Source: Paracoccaceae bacterium (GTDB lineage: Bacteria > Pseudomonadota > Alphaproteobacteria > Rhodobacterales > Rhodobacteraceae). From it: a DNA stretch of 7,215 bases. The stretch is taken from assembly GCA_003511785.1 (NCBI GenBank), contig DOIS01000095.1, forward strand, positions 1 through 7,215. The letters run 5' to 3'. Below are positions 1 through 7,215 of the stretch, piece after piece (positions within the stretch are counted from its first letter, which is position 1; each line of letters begins with the position of its first letter). A model generated the notes under the pieces. That model was not told where the DNA came from, made no database searches, and worked only from the letters and a program-made list of their open reading frames with translations. The translations under genes were made by a program, and so were the position numbers.

Positions 1-312
1 GACGGCGCGCAACGCGCGGTGCCGCCACCCGGTGTTAACCGCGCCCATGGCACATCCTTGCGCGACCGGTCATGCGGCGGGCCTGGCAATCCGCCGCACA
101 GCAGATGGACGACGGACCCCGGTGACGCGGGGACCAGCGTATCTTGCAAGCTATGCGCGCGGACTTTCCACCCGCGTTCTCCACAGTCCGACCAGGCGGC
201 GCCGCCGATCTGCTCTCGACCGCAACCGACACGATCCCGCATCCTCACCCCGCCCGGCGCACCTCGCGACCGGGGCGCGCGCCGTGGCGCGCTGCCCCGG
301 CGAATGCGCGGC
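1..312. other. Non-coding flank downstream of paaZ
   Basis: No gene is supported in these 312 bases. Open frames exist on both strands, but they are short or are antisense extensions of paaZ, lack convincing ribosome binding sites and have arginine/proline/alanine-rich translations typical of random GC-rich sequence. There is a 12-base perfect palindrome, GGCGGCGCCGCC, at 195-206 and a large hairpin at 270-300 (listed separately). No tRNA-like cloverleaf, insertion-sequence end or array was seen. The left-hand neighbour of paaZ is therefore outside the window. Confidence 0.6.
270..300 (-). terminator. Strong hairpin after paaZ, possible terminator without U-tract
   Basis: An almost perfect 31-base inverted repeat begins about 13 bases past the paaZ stop codon. 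CCGGGGC (270-276) pairs with GCCCCGG (294-300), and GCGCGCC (277-283) pairs with GGCGCGC (286-292). The stem is 14 base pairs with a single bulged base and a tiny loop. Position and strength fit a transcription end or an mRNA 3' stabiliser for paaZ. No run of T follows on the minus strand, so it is not a textbook intrinsic terminator; Rho-assisted termination or mRNA protection are alternatives. Confidence 0.45.
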
Positions 313-2352
313 TCAGGCGGTGCTGAACTTCACCATGGTCAGCAGCTCGTATTCCGCCACCGGCGCGTCCTCCTGGTTGGTGAGCGTCACGTGCCAGCGC
401 ACTTCGCCATAGTCCTCGTTGCGCGGGGTCTTCTGCTTGACCGTCAGGCGCACCTTGACGCTGTCGCCGGGGCTGACCGGCTGCATGAAGCGCAGCCCGT
501 CCAGCCCGGCATTGGCCAGCACTGGCCCCTCGTTCGGCTCGACGAACAGCCCGGCGGCGAAGGACAGCAGCAGGTAGCCATGCGCCACCCGCCCCGGGAA
601 GAACGGGTTCCGCTGCGCCGCGTCCTCGTCCATATGGGCGTAGAAGGTGTCGCCGGTGAATTCGGCGAAATGTTCGATATCCTCCAGCGTCACGGTGCGC
701 GGCTCGGTATGGAGCGTCTCGCCGATCTCCAGCTCGTCGAAATGCCGGGTGAAGGGATGCGCGGGGCCTTGCACCTCGGCCGCCCCCGGCACCCATTTCC
801 GACCCACCGCCGCCAGCAGGTCGGGCGAGCCCTGCACCGCGCTGCGCTGCATGTAATGCTTGACCGCGCGGATGCCGCCCAGTTCTTCGCCGCCGCCCGC
901 ACGCCCCGGGCCGCCATGCACCATGTGGGGCAGGGGAGAGCCGTGGCCCGTGGCCTCGCCCATCGAGTCGCGGTTGTTGAAGTAGAGCCGCCCGTGCCAG
1001 GCGCCCGCGCCCATCACCACCCCGCGCGCGACCTCCGGGTCATGGGTGATGACCGAGGCCACGAGGCTGCCCTGGCCCTTGTTGGCAAGCGCGATGGCAT
1101 GGTCGAGATCGCGATAGCCCATCACCGTCGAGACCGGGCCGAAGGCCTCGGTGTCATGCACGCGCTGGGCCGCGTCCGGGTCGGCGCAGTGGAACAGCAT
1201 CGGCGGCACGAAGGCCCCCTTCTCGGCGTCCGCCCCCTCGACGGTGAAGGCGTCCGGGTCGCCGAAGACGCGCTCGGCCTCCGAGCCGAGGATCGCCGCG
1301 CGGGACAGCACGTCGCGCTTCTGCCCGGCCGAGACCAGCGCGCCCATGCGCGTGGTCTCCAGTCGCGGGTCGCCGATCTGCACCTTGGCGAGCCGCTCGG
1401 ACAATGTTTCGATCACCGCCTCGACGCGGGATTCCGGCGCGATGATGCGGCGGATCGCGGTGCATTTCTGCCCCGCCTTGGCGGTCATCTCGCGGCCGAC
1501 CTCCTTGATGAACAGGTCGAACTCCGGCGTGCCCGGCTCGGCGTCCGGGCCCAGGATCGAGGCGTTGAGACTGTCGGCCTCGGCGGTGAAGCGCACCGAG
1601 TTGGACAGGATATGCGGGTTCGACCGCAGTTTCAGCGCGGTATCGGGCGAGCCGGTGAAGGCCACCGCGTCCTGCGCCGTCAGCCGGTCGAGCATGTCGC
1701 CCAGCCCGCCGGTGACCAGTTGCAGCGCGCCCTCGGGCAGCAGGCCCGACTCGAGCATCATCCGCACGCAGGCCTCGGTGACGTAACAGCTCGCCGTGGC
1801 CGGCTTGACGATGGCGGGCACGCCGGCCAGCAGGGTGGGGGCCAGTTTCTCCAGCATCCCCCAGACCGGGAAGTTGAAGGCGTTGATATGCACCGCGACG
1901 CCCTGGAGCGGAGTGCAGACATGCTGGCCCATGAACCGGCCTTCACGGCCCAGTTGCTCGGGCTCGCCGTCGAGATAGACATGGGCGTCGGGCATCTCGC
2001 GCCGGCCCTTGGAGGCGAAGACGAACATGGTGCCGATGCCGCCATCCACGTCGACCTTGTGATCCGACAGCGTGGCGCCGGTATCATAGCTGAGGTCATA
2101 GAGCGCCTGCTTGCGCTCGTTCAGGTAGCCGGCCAGCGCCTTGAGCATCCGCGCCCGGTCGTGGAAGGTCATGCGCCGCAGGGCCGGGCCGCCGGTGCCG
2201 CGCGCGTGATCCAGCATCGCCTGCACGTCGAGCGCGTCGTTGCCGGCCTGGGCGATCACCTCGCCGGTGATCGCGCTGGCGATGGTCCGCGACCCTTCGC
2301 CGGGGTCGATTCACCGGCCTGCCGCGAAACTTGCCACTTGCTGGATGGTCAT
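313..2352 (-). pseudogene. paaZ: PaaZ, bifunctional oxepin-CoA hydrolase / 3-oxo-5,6-dehydrosuberyl-CoA semialdehyde dehydrogenase, interrupted by in-frame TGA
   Basis: PaaZ opens the oxepin-CoA ring and oxidises the resulting aldehyde in aerobic phenylacetate degradation. The full frame would be 679 residues, close to the E. coli protein (about 681). The N-terminal two thirds is an aldehyde dehydrogenase domain, with Glu258 in TAEADS and the nucleophile Cys297 in GQKCTA. The C-terminal part is a MaoC-like hotdog hydratase, with Asp568 and His573 in TGDTFYAH. The chosen ATG (2350-2352) follows GGAGGAGG (2358-2365) and gives MTIQQVASFAAGR. The next codon is TGA where the family has Trp, and reading then continues as IDPGEGSRTIASAITGE. 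A protein could only start again downstream, for example at the GTG at 2257-2259, losing about 31 residues. It is transcribed divergently from paaK. Identity is very sure; whether the TGA is real or a base-call error is open. Confidence 0.93.
2311..2313 (-). other. Premature TGA at codon 14 of paaZ
   Basis: On the minus strand the codon after FAAGR is TGA. Family PaaZ proteins read FAAGRW at this point, and the frame on both sides of the TGA is PaaZ-like without any shift, so a TGG to TGA change (plus-strand C to T at 2311) explains it. Recoding is unlikely because TGA also ends paaZ itself, paaD and the PaaA-like gene, and TGG is used for Trp elsewhere in the window. Confidence 0.85.
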
Positions 2353-2410
2353 GGGGTCCTCCTCCGAATTCAATGCCGCACCGCCCGGGGGCGGAATCAC
2401 CGTTCCCCAA

Positions 2411-2440
2411 ATTAATTGACCGCCCGGTCGGTTTATGCAA
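2411..2440 (-). promoter_or_regulatory. Candidate paaZ promoter
   Basis: Reading the minus strand, TTGCAT (2440-2435) resembles a -35 box. ATTAAT (2416-2411) resembles a -10 box, with a spacer of 18 bases. The stretch is markedly AT-richer than its surroundings and lies about 60 bases upstream of the paaZ start. The palindrome at 2419-2432 fills the spacer, so a bound repressor would block this promoter. No transcription start is known; this is pattern matching only. Confidence 0.4.
2415..2436. promoter_or_regulatory. Putative TetR-family operator (ACCG-N6-CGGT palindrome)
   Basis: The core ACCGCCCGGTCGGT (2419-2432) is an inverted repeat with one mismatched pair. Its half-sites ACCGnCC and GGTCGGT are flanked by AT-rich arms that are partly symmetric out to 2415-2436. 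It lies centrally in the divergent paaZ/paaK intergenic region. TetR-type PaaR repressors of other bacteria are known to bind ACCG...CGGT palindromes in front of paa genes, so the regulator encoded at 3828-4424 is the natural candidate ligand. That link is inference. No second good copy was seen elsewhere in the window. Confidence 0.6.
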
Positions 2441-2444
2441 GTAA
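2416..2444 (+). promoter_or_regulatory. Candidate paaK promoter
   Basis: TTGACC (2416-2421) is a good -35 match and overlaps the left edge of the palindrome. After a 17-base spacer, AAGTAA (2439-2444) is a weak -10 candidate. The proposed operator occupies most of the spacer, as expected for a repressed promoter. The -10 box is poor, so the exact position is uncertain. Confidence 0.35.
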
Positions 2445-2512
2445 TTTGTCGGAATCGCAGGGATCGCGGCCGCATCGCGCCGAGAGGCCCGCATGTTTGG
2501 AGGAGACATGAG

Positions 2513-3824
2513 ATGAAAGACCTTTCGCCGCAGAAAACCGGCCTGGACCCGATCGAGATCGCCCCGATCGACGAGATCCGCACGCTGCAACTCGAGCGGC
2601 TGCAATGGTCGCTGCGCCATGCCTATGACAACGTGGCCATGTATCGCGAGCGCTTCGATGCGGCCGGGGTGAAGCCCGACGACCTCAAGGAGTTGTCGGA
2701 CCTGGCGAAGTTCCCCTTCACCTGCAAGAACGACCTGCGCGACAACTATCCCTTCGGCCTCTTCGCCGTCCCGCGCGACCAGATCATCCGCCTGCACGCC
2801 TCGTCGGGGACGACGGGCAAGCCCACGGTCGCGGGCTACACCAAGGCCGACCTCGACAACTGGGCCGACCTGGTGGCGCGGAGCTTGCGCGCGGCGGGGC
2901 TGCGGCGCGGCGACATGGTGCACAACGCCTATGGCTATGGCCTGTTCACCGGGGGGGCTGGGCGCGCATTACGGGATCGAGCGGCTGGGCGCCACCGTGG
3001 TGCCGATGTCGGGCGGGCAGACCGAGAAGCAGGTCACGCTGATCGAGGATTTCAAGCCGCAGGGCATCATGGTGACGCCCTCCTACATGCTCAACATCCT
3101 CGAGCAGTATCACAGGATGGGGCTCGACCCGCGCGCCTCGTCGCTCAAGGTCGGCATCTTCGGGGCCGAGCCCTGGACCGACGCCATGCGCCGCGAGGTC
3201 GAGGAGGCGTTCGACATGCACGCGGTTGACATCTACGGGCTGTCCGAGATCATGGGGCCGGGCGTGGCCAATGAATGCGTCGAGACCAAGGACGGCCCGA
3301 TGATCTGGGAGGACCATTTCCTGCCCGAGATCATCGACCCCCGCACCGGCGAGGTGCTGCCCGATGGCGAGATGGGCGAGCTGGTCTTCACCACGCTGAC
3401 CAAGGAAGGGCCGCCGATGATCCGCTATCGCACCCGCGACCTGACCCGGATCCTGCCCGGCACGGCGCGCTCGATGCGGCGGATGGAGAAGATCACCGGG
3501 CGCTCGGACGACATGATGATCCTGCGCGGGGTCAACGTCTTCCCCACCCGGATCGAGGAGCAATTGATGGCCACCGGCGGGCTTTCCCCGCATTTCCAGA
3601 TCGAGCTCTACACCTCGGGCCGGATGGACGCGATGCGGGTCTATGTCGAGGCCAACCCCGACGCCGCCGACGAACTGTCCAAGACCGCCGCCGCGCGGAT
3701 GCTGACCAAGCGGATCAAGGACAATGTGGGCGTCTCGACCGAGATCATCGTGGGCGATCCGGGCGAGGTGGCGCGCAGCCAGGGCAAGGCGGTGCGCGTG
3801 GTCGACAACCGCAGCAAGGAGTAG
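2513..3824 (+). pseudogene. paaK: PaaK, phenylacetate-CoA ligase, frameshifted at a G7 run
   Basis: PaaK activates phenylacetate to phenylacetyl-CoA with ATP, the first step of the pathway. The ATG at 2513 has GGAGGAG (2499-2505) at proper distance. Residues 1-148 are a normal PaaK N-terminus with the ATP-binding loop SSGTTGKPT at 97-105. At 2951-2957 there are seven G; with six, the protein continues LGAHYGIERLG... to a total of 436 residues, the usual length. The second part has YGLSE (corrected residues 241-245), YRTRDLTRI (305-313), GRSDDMMILRG (329-339) and a C-terminal GKAVRV whose Lys (425) is the expected adenylation lysine. As written, translation leaves the frame and stops at 3229, giving about 238 residues of which roughly 90 are foreign. 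It lies 3 bases before the regulator gene, so the two probably share an mRNA. Identity is very sure; the frameshift may be real, phase-variable or a homopolymer error. Confidence 0.93.
2951..2957 (+). other. G7 homopolymer causing the paaK frameshift
   Basis: The run ACC-GGGGGGG-CTG joins the two halves of paaK. Six G give the family sequence FTGGLGAHYG; the seventh shifts the frame by one. Such runs are prone both to slipped-strand mispairing in the cell and to length errors in sequencing. Confidence 0.88.
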
Positions 3825-3827
3825 GGC

Positions 3828-4424
3828 GTGGCGCGGACGATCGCCAAGGATCACGACCAGAAACGCGACCAGATCCTCAAGGCGGGGGCCAAGGTCTTCG
3901 CCACAGAGGGGTTCGACCGCGCCTCGATGACCCAGCTTGCGCGCGAATGCGGGATCTCCAAGGCGAATATCTACCACTATTACGACGGCAAGGACGCGAT
4001 CCTCTACGACATCCTCGACAACTATCTCAGCACGCTGCGCGACCGGGTCTGCGGGGTGGACATGACGGGGCTGGACCCCGAGGGCCGACTGCGCCGGGCG
4101 GTGGCCGAGATCCTCTTTGCCTACCAGGGCGCGGATTTCGAGCACAAGGTCCAGATCAACGACATGGGCGCGCTCCCCGAGGAGCAGCAGAAGAAGCTGC
4201 GCGGCTATCAGCGCGACCTGGTGCGCTTCCTGTCCGAGACCCTGCGGGCCGCCGCGCCCGAGGAGCTGGCCGGCGACCCGGTCAAGCTGCGCGGTGTGAC
4301 CATGTCGGTCTTCGGGATGCTCAACTGGTATTACATGTGGAACAGCGGGGCCGGCACGGCCGCGCGCGAGCAGTATGCCCGCCTGGTCAGCGACCTGACG
4401 CTGGAGGGGCTGCGCGGGGTGTAG
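3828..4424 (+). CDS. paaR: TetR/AcrR-family transcriptional regulator, probable phenylacetate repressor
   Basis: This 198-residue protein has a typical TetR N-terminal DNA-binding domain. KRDQILKAGAKVFATEGFDRAS is followed by the helix-turn-helix at about 33-53 (MTQLARECGISKANIYHYY), then KDAILYDIL. The C-terminal 140 residues form the helical ligand-binding and dimerisation domain. The GTG start is 3 bases after the paaK stop, and its ribosome site AAGGAG (3816-3821) lies inside the end of paaK, indicating co-transcription. By analogy with known TetR-type PaaR proteins, it probably represses the paa genes and is released by phenylacetyl-CoA, acting at the palindrome near 2419-2432. The symbol is provisional: E. 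coli uses an unrelated regulator, PaaX. The reading frame is intact. The broken paaK upstream could reduce its expression by polarity. Confidence 0.85.
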   Translation: MARTIAKDHDQKRDQILKAGAKVFATEGFDRASMTQLARECGISKANIYHYYDGKDAILYDILDNYLSTLRDRVCGVDMTGLDPEGRLRRAVAEILFAYQGADFEHKVQINDMGALPEEQQKKLRGYQRDLVRFLSETLRAAAPEELAGDPVKLRGVTMSVFGMLNWYYMWNSGAGTAAREQYARLVSDLTLEGLRGV

Positions 4425-4831
4425 GAACGGGCCGGGGCCGCCCTTGTCGCGCGGCTGCAACCGCATGATGGTCAAAGGGAATCAAACGGTGGGCGGCATA
4501 GCCGCGCCCTTCCACTTTCGCCCTCGCGTCTCAAGCACCTCGCGCGGAACAAGGCCGAAGGCCGCCGCGCATCGCCGGGCCGCCCCCCGGCACGGCGATT
4601 GGGTGACACTGGCGCGCTGATCGAAAGTCGCGCGTCCACGGCGACCATAAATCGCCGATGAACTGGCCGAGGATCGCCGCACCGCGGCCCGCCGATGCGC
4701 GGCTCCGCCCTCTTTCCGTCGACTCTCTAACGGATCGCACTTCAGCGGCTGGACGAAGCTGTTCTTCTCTTGCGAACGGCGATGCCGAAACGCGGCCAAG
4801 CCCGCTGGAACGGGCCCGGCCCGCCCCTCGC
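4425..4831. other. 407-nt convergent intergenic region, no gene recognised
   Basis: The gap lies between the regulator (plus) and the PaaA-like gene (minus), whose ends face each other. It is unusually long for a convergent gap in a compact locus. Open frames on both strands are low-complexity and lack support. It contains several hairpins. GCCGGG/CCCGGC at 4574-4591 is flanked by a competing ATCGCC/GGCGAT pair (4571-4576 and 4594-4599). GCGG/CCGC lies near 4451-4464. GCCCG/CGGGC at 4800-4815 lies about 17 bases past the PaaA-like stop. These may act as terminators, but none has a T-tract. A decayed gene or small RNA cannot be excluded. Confidence 0.5.
4800..4815 (-). terminator. Weak hairpin after the PaaA-like gene
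   Basis: GCCCG (4800-4804) and CGGGC (4811-4815) form a 5-bp stem with a 6-base loop, just past the stop codon of the last gene of the minus-strand group. Only TTGG follows on the minus strand, so this is at most a weak or Rho-assisted stop signal. Confidence 0.25.
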
Positions 4832-5590
4832 TCAGTCCGGCCGCTTCAGGCCCAGCCGCTCCAGCACCGCGCCGGTCTCGGCCTCCCAACGGGTGCGCAG
4901 CTCGGCATTGGTCGAGCGGCGCAGGCCCATCTTCTTCAGGTTCTCGAACTTGGCCGAATCCGCCGCGCCGAAGCTTGCCGCCACGCGGGGCCACCAGTAG
5001 TTCACGCTCTGCTGCACGGCGTCCCGGTCGCTCTCGACCAGCCGTTCCAGCCCTTCCTCGGCCAGCTCGGCGTGGCGGGCCTCCTTCGGGGCCACGGCGC
5101 GGAACGCCTCGGCCAGGGGTTGGTAGGAGACCAGCGCGAACTCGGCCAGCTGCACGACCACGGCCCGGCCCATCAGCAGGTTCATGGTCACGGCGTCCGC
5201 CCAGCCCGTGAGCGGGTAGTTGAACACCGCCAGGCGCATGTCCTGCTCGACCCGTGTGGCGCCGATATCGGCGTCGCGGTCGAGCCGCTGGGTCCAGGGG
5301 TGCGAATTGGCATAGCGCGCCTGATCGGCCCCGAACTCGCCCATCACCCGCAGCACACGGTCGGCATTGTCGGTCTTTTCCAGCACGATCTTGGCCGCGG
5401 CGATACGCTCCTTGATCCCCGGGCCTTCGTTGATGATGTCGGCGAACCCCGCCGCCCCGGCCAGTTCGCTGTCCACGAAGGTGGCCATCAGCTTGAGCAG
5501 TTCGGCCCGGTAGCGCGGCGGCACGTTGGTCGGGTTGGTCAGCATCCCGCCCTGGGCGAGATAGCTGTCGAGGGTCATCTCTTCGGTCAT
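4832..5590 (-). CDS. PaaA-like phenylacetic acid catabolic family protein, probably lacking a complete diiron site
   Basis: This 252-residue protein belongs to the ferritin-like PaaA/PaaC family. It is more like PaaA, the catalytic subunit of phenylacetyl-CoA epoxidase, than PaaC. It shares PaaA landmarks: a PPRYRAELLK start to helix A, SELAG with Glu42, FNYPLTGWAD at 123-132, ExxH at 170-173 (KEARH), WWPRVAASFG and STNAELRTRW. It ends about 55 residues before PaaA would. From memory of the E. coli PaaA sequence, the helix B EAGH ligand motif is replaced by KTDN (72-75) and the helix C Asp ligand by Gly141. Glu42, Glu170 and His173 remain. A normal two-iron centre therefore seems impossible, suggesting a structural or regulatory paralogue. 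It starts 12 bases after the ancestral paaE end, behind GGGAGAGAG, so it is the last gene of the paaD-paaE group. The frame is intact. The product could be mistaken for PaaC or PaaA. Confidence 0.85.
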   Translation of the reverse strand: MTEEMTLDSYLAQGGMLTNPTNVPPRYRAELLKLMATFVDSELAGAAGFADIINEGPGIKERIAAAKIVLEKTDNADRVLRVMGEFGADQARYANSHPWTQRLDRDADIGATRVEQDMRLAVFNYPLTGWADAVTMNLLMGRAVVVQLAEFALVSYQPLAEAFRAVAPKEARHAELAEEGLERLVESDRDAVQQSVNYWWPRVAASFGAADSAKFENLKKMGLRRSTNAELRTRWEAETGAVLERLGLKRPD

Positions 5591-5602
5591 CGTCTCTCTC
5601 CC

Positions 5603-5647
5603 TTACTGGTCATAGTCCACGACGACCGTGTCGGTCAGCGGGAAGGC

Positions 5648-5650
<3 letters not shown>
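5603..5650 (-). other. Detached 3' end of paaE (premature TAG plus 15 lost codons)
   Basis: After the TAG at 5650-5648 the same frame continues AFPLTDTVVVDYDQ and ends at TAA (5605-5603). This is the normal PaaE C-terminus: the family reads LSCQ, then this tail. Restoring TAG to CAG would give a 357-residue protein whose stop lies 12 bases before the next gene. The lost tail has kept its family sequence, so the change is recent or is a base-call error. Confidence 0.88.
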
Positions 5651-6676
<1,026 letters not shown>

Positions 6677-6687
6677 CGGTCCCTCCC

Positions 6688-7164
6688 TCAGATGCACTTG
6701 AAATAATCGAACGGCTCGAGACAGTCGGTGCAGCGCCACTGCGCCTTGCACGGGGTCGAGCCGAACTGGCTGAGCTTTTCCAGGTTGGTGCCGCCGCAAT
6801 GCGGGCAGCGGGCCGGTCCGCCGGCGGGCTGGGGCGGGGCGATGCCGTATTTCTCCAGCGCGGCGCGGCCCTTCTCGGTGATCCAGTCGGTGGTCCAGGC
6901 GGGCGAGAGCTGGTGATGCAGTTCGAGCTTGTCGATGCCGCGCTCGCGCAGGGCCGCGTCCACGTCCATGCGGATGATCGAGGTGGCCGGGCAGCCGGAA
7001 TAGGTCGGCGTGATCGCCACGTGCAGCGTGTCGCCCTTCCACTCGACCGAGCGGATGATGCCCAGGTCCACCAGGCTGATGACGGGGATCTCGGGATCGG
7101 GCACGGCATCGAGCCATTCCCACACCTGCTCCTCGCCGGGGCGGTCGGTCACTGCCTGGTTCAT
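6688..7164 (-). CDS. paaD: PaaD, MIP18/DUF59-family Fe-S maturation protein of the phenylacetyl-CoA epoxidase system
   Basis: PaaD (also called PaaJ) is needed for epoxidase activity. It is thought to help assemble a metal centre, probably the Fe-S cluster of PaaE, rather than to form part of the core complex. The 158-residue protein has the DUF59/MIP18 domain with DPEIP at 23-27, the conserved Cys58 in SGCPAT, and the PaaD-specific SPAWTTDWITEKGR at 87-100. The C-terminal tail is a cysteine-rich zinc-ribbon-like region with Cys120, Cys123, Cys139, Cys145, Cys148 and Cys157, ending FDYFKCI. AGGAGG (7173-7178) precedes the ATG at 7164 by 8 bases. It is the first visible gene of a minus-strand run with paaE (11-base gap) and the PaaA-like gene. 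No lesion is seen. Confidence 0.93.
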   Translation of the reverse strand: MNQAVTDRPGEEQVWEWLDAVPDPEIPVISLVDLGIIRSVEWKGDTLHVAITPTYSGCPATSIIRMDVDAALRERGIDKLELHHQLSPAWTTDWITEKGRAALEKYGIAPPQPAGGPARCPHCGGTNLEKLSQFGSTPCKAQWRCTDCLEPFDYFKCI

Positions 7165-7215
7165 CGCAAGTGCCTCCTGGCACAGCGGTGACGCCGAGCC
7201 GGAATTTTCGAAAAA
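7165..7215 (-). promoter_or_regulatory. Leader of paaD with Shine-Dalgarno inside a small hairpin
   Basis: The 51 bases upstream of paaD contain AGGAGG within the inverted repeat GTGCC-AGGA-GGCAC (7170-7183), a 5-bp stem whose loop and right arm hold the ribosome site. Further upstream is the AT-rich palindrome TTTTCGAAAA (7205-7214). None of the three minus-strand frames here resembles the end of PaaC, which normally precedes paaD. The preceding gene therefore ends beyond the window, leaving at least about 50 bases between them, or a different arrangement exists. Confidence 0.35.

Noticed and set aside
2311..2313. TGA in paaZ as a recoded Trp or selenocysteine codon
   Set aside because: TGA terminates paaZ, paaD and the PaaA-like gene normally, Trp is TGG throughout, and family members have Trp, not Cys or Sec, at this site.
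19..2415. 798-codon open frame on the plus strand antisense to paaZ
   Set aside because: It is the complement of a well-recognised paaZ; the translation is His/Arg/Gly-rich without family features. Long antisense frames are common at high GC.
2508..2516. Mini-ORF ATG-AGA-TGA overlapping the paaK start
   Set aside because: It sits only 2 bases after the GGAGGAG ribosome site, so initiation would be poor, and a chance ATG is a sufficient explanation.
2951..2957. Programmed ribosomal frameshift in paaK
   Set aside because: PaaK is made from a single frame in known bacteria, and no stimulatory structure or internal Shine-Dalgarno arrangement is evident; a one-base insertion is simpler.
2946..4475. 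509-codon minus-strand open frame opposite paaK and the regulator
   Set aside because: It is a shadow of two confidently identified plus-strand genes, with low-complexity His/Leu/Gly/Arg-rich translation.
4482..4994. 170-codon minus-strand open frame in the convergent gap
   Set aside because: It overlaps the PaaA-like gene end in another frame and its translation is arginine/alanine-rich without any recognisable motif.

Overview
The window carries part of a phenylacetate (paa) catabolic locus from a GC-rich bacterium. The protein sequences, the TetR-type regulator and the high GC at third codon positions best fit an alphaproteobacterium, probably Rhodobacteraceae. That placement is inference from protein character, not from a search. 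No mobile element, CRISPR array, tRNA or rRNA was recognised.

Layout, left to right. Positions 1-312 hold no gene I can support; a strong hairpin sits just after the end of paaZ. paaZ (minus, 313-2352) encodes the bifunctional ring-opening hydratase/aldehyde dehydrogenase. A 160-nt divergent intergenic region (2353-2512) follows, with an ACCG-N6-CGGT palindrome that looks like the operator of the local TetR repressor, lying between candidate promoters for both directions. paaK (plus, 2513-3824; phenylacetate-CoA ligase) and a TetR-family regulator (plus, 3828-4424) form a tight pair. A 407-nt gap separates them from three minus-strand genes that read toward it: paaD (6688-7164), paaE (5648-6676) and an intact PaaA-like gene (4832-5590). 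The expected paaABC genes are not visible and probably lie past the right edge.

The pathway logic is clear. PaaK makes phenylacetyl-CoA, the PaaABC(D)E epoxidase system oxidises the ring, and PaaZ opens the ring and oxidises the aldehyde. The regulator probably responds to phenylacetyl-CoA.

The striking point is that three of the four classical paa enzyme/accessory genes in the window are broken as written, each by a single base. paaZ has TGA where Trp is expected at codon 14. paaK has a 7-G run where 6 G would keep the frame. paaE has TAG in place of a CAG Gln codon, removing the last 15 residues immediately after the fourth Fe-S cysteine. paaD, the regulator and the PaaA-like gene are intact. 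This could be recent decay of the pathway or sequence error; both are testable. The second point of interest is the PaaA-like protein encoded after paaE. It keeps the PaaA fold signature but appears to have lost half of the diiron ligands, which suggests a non-catalytic or regulatory paralogue.
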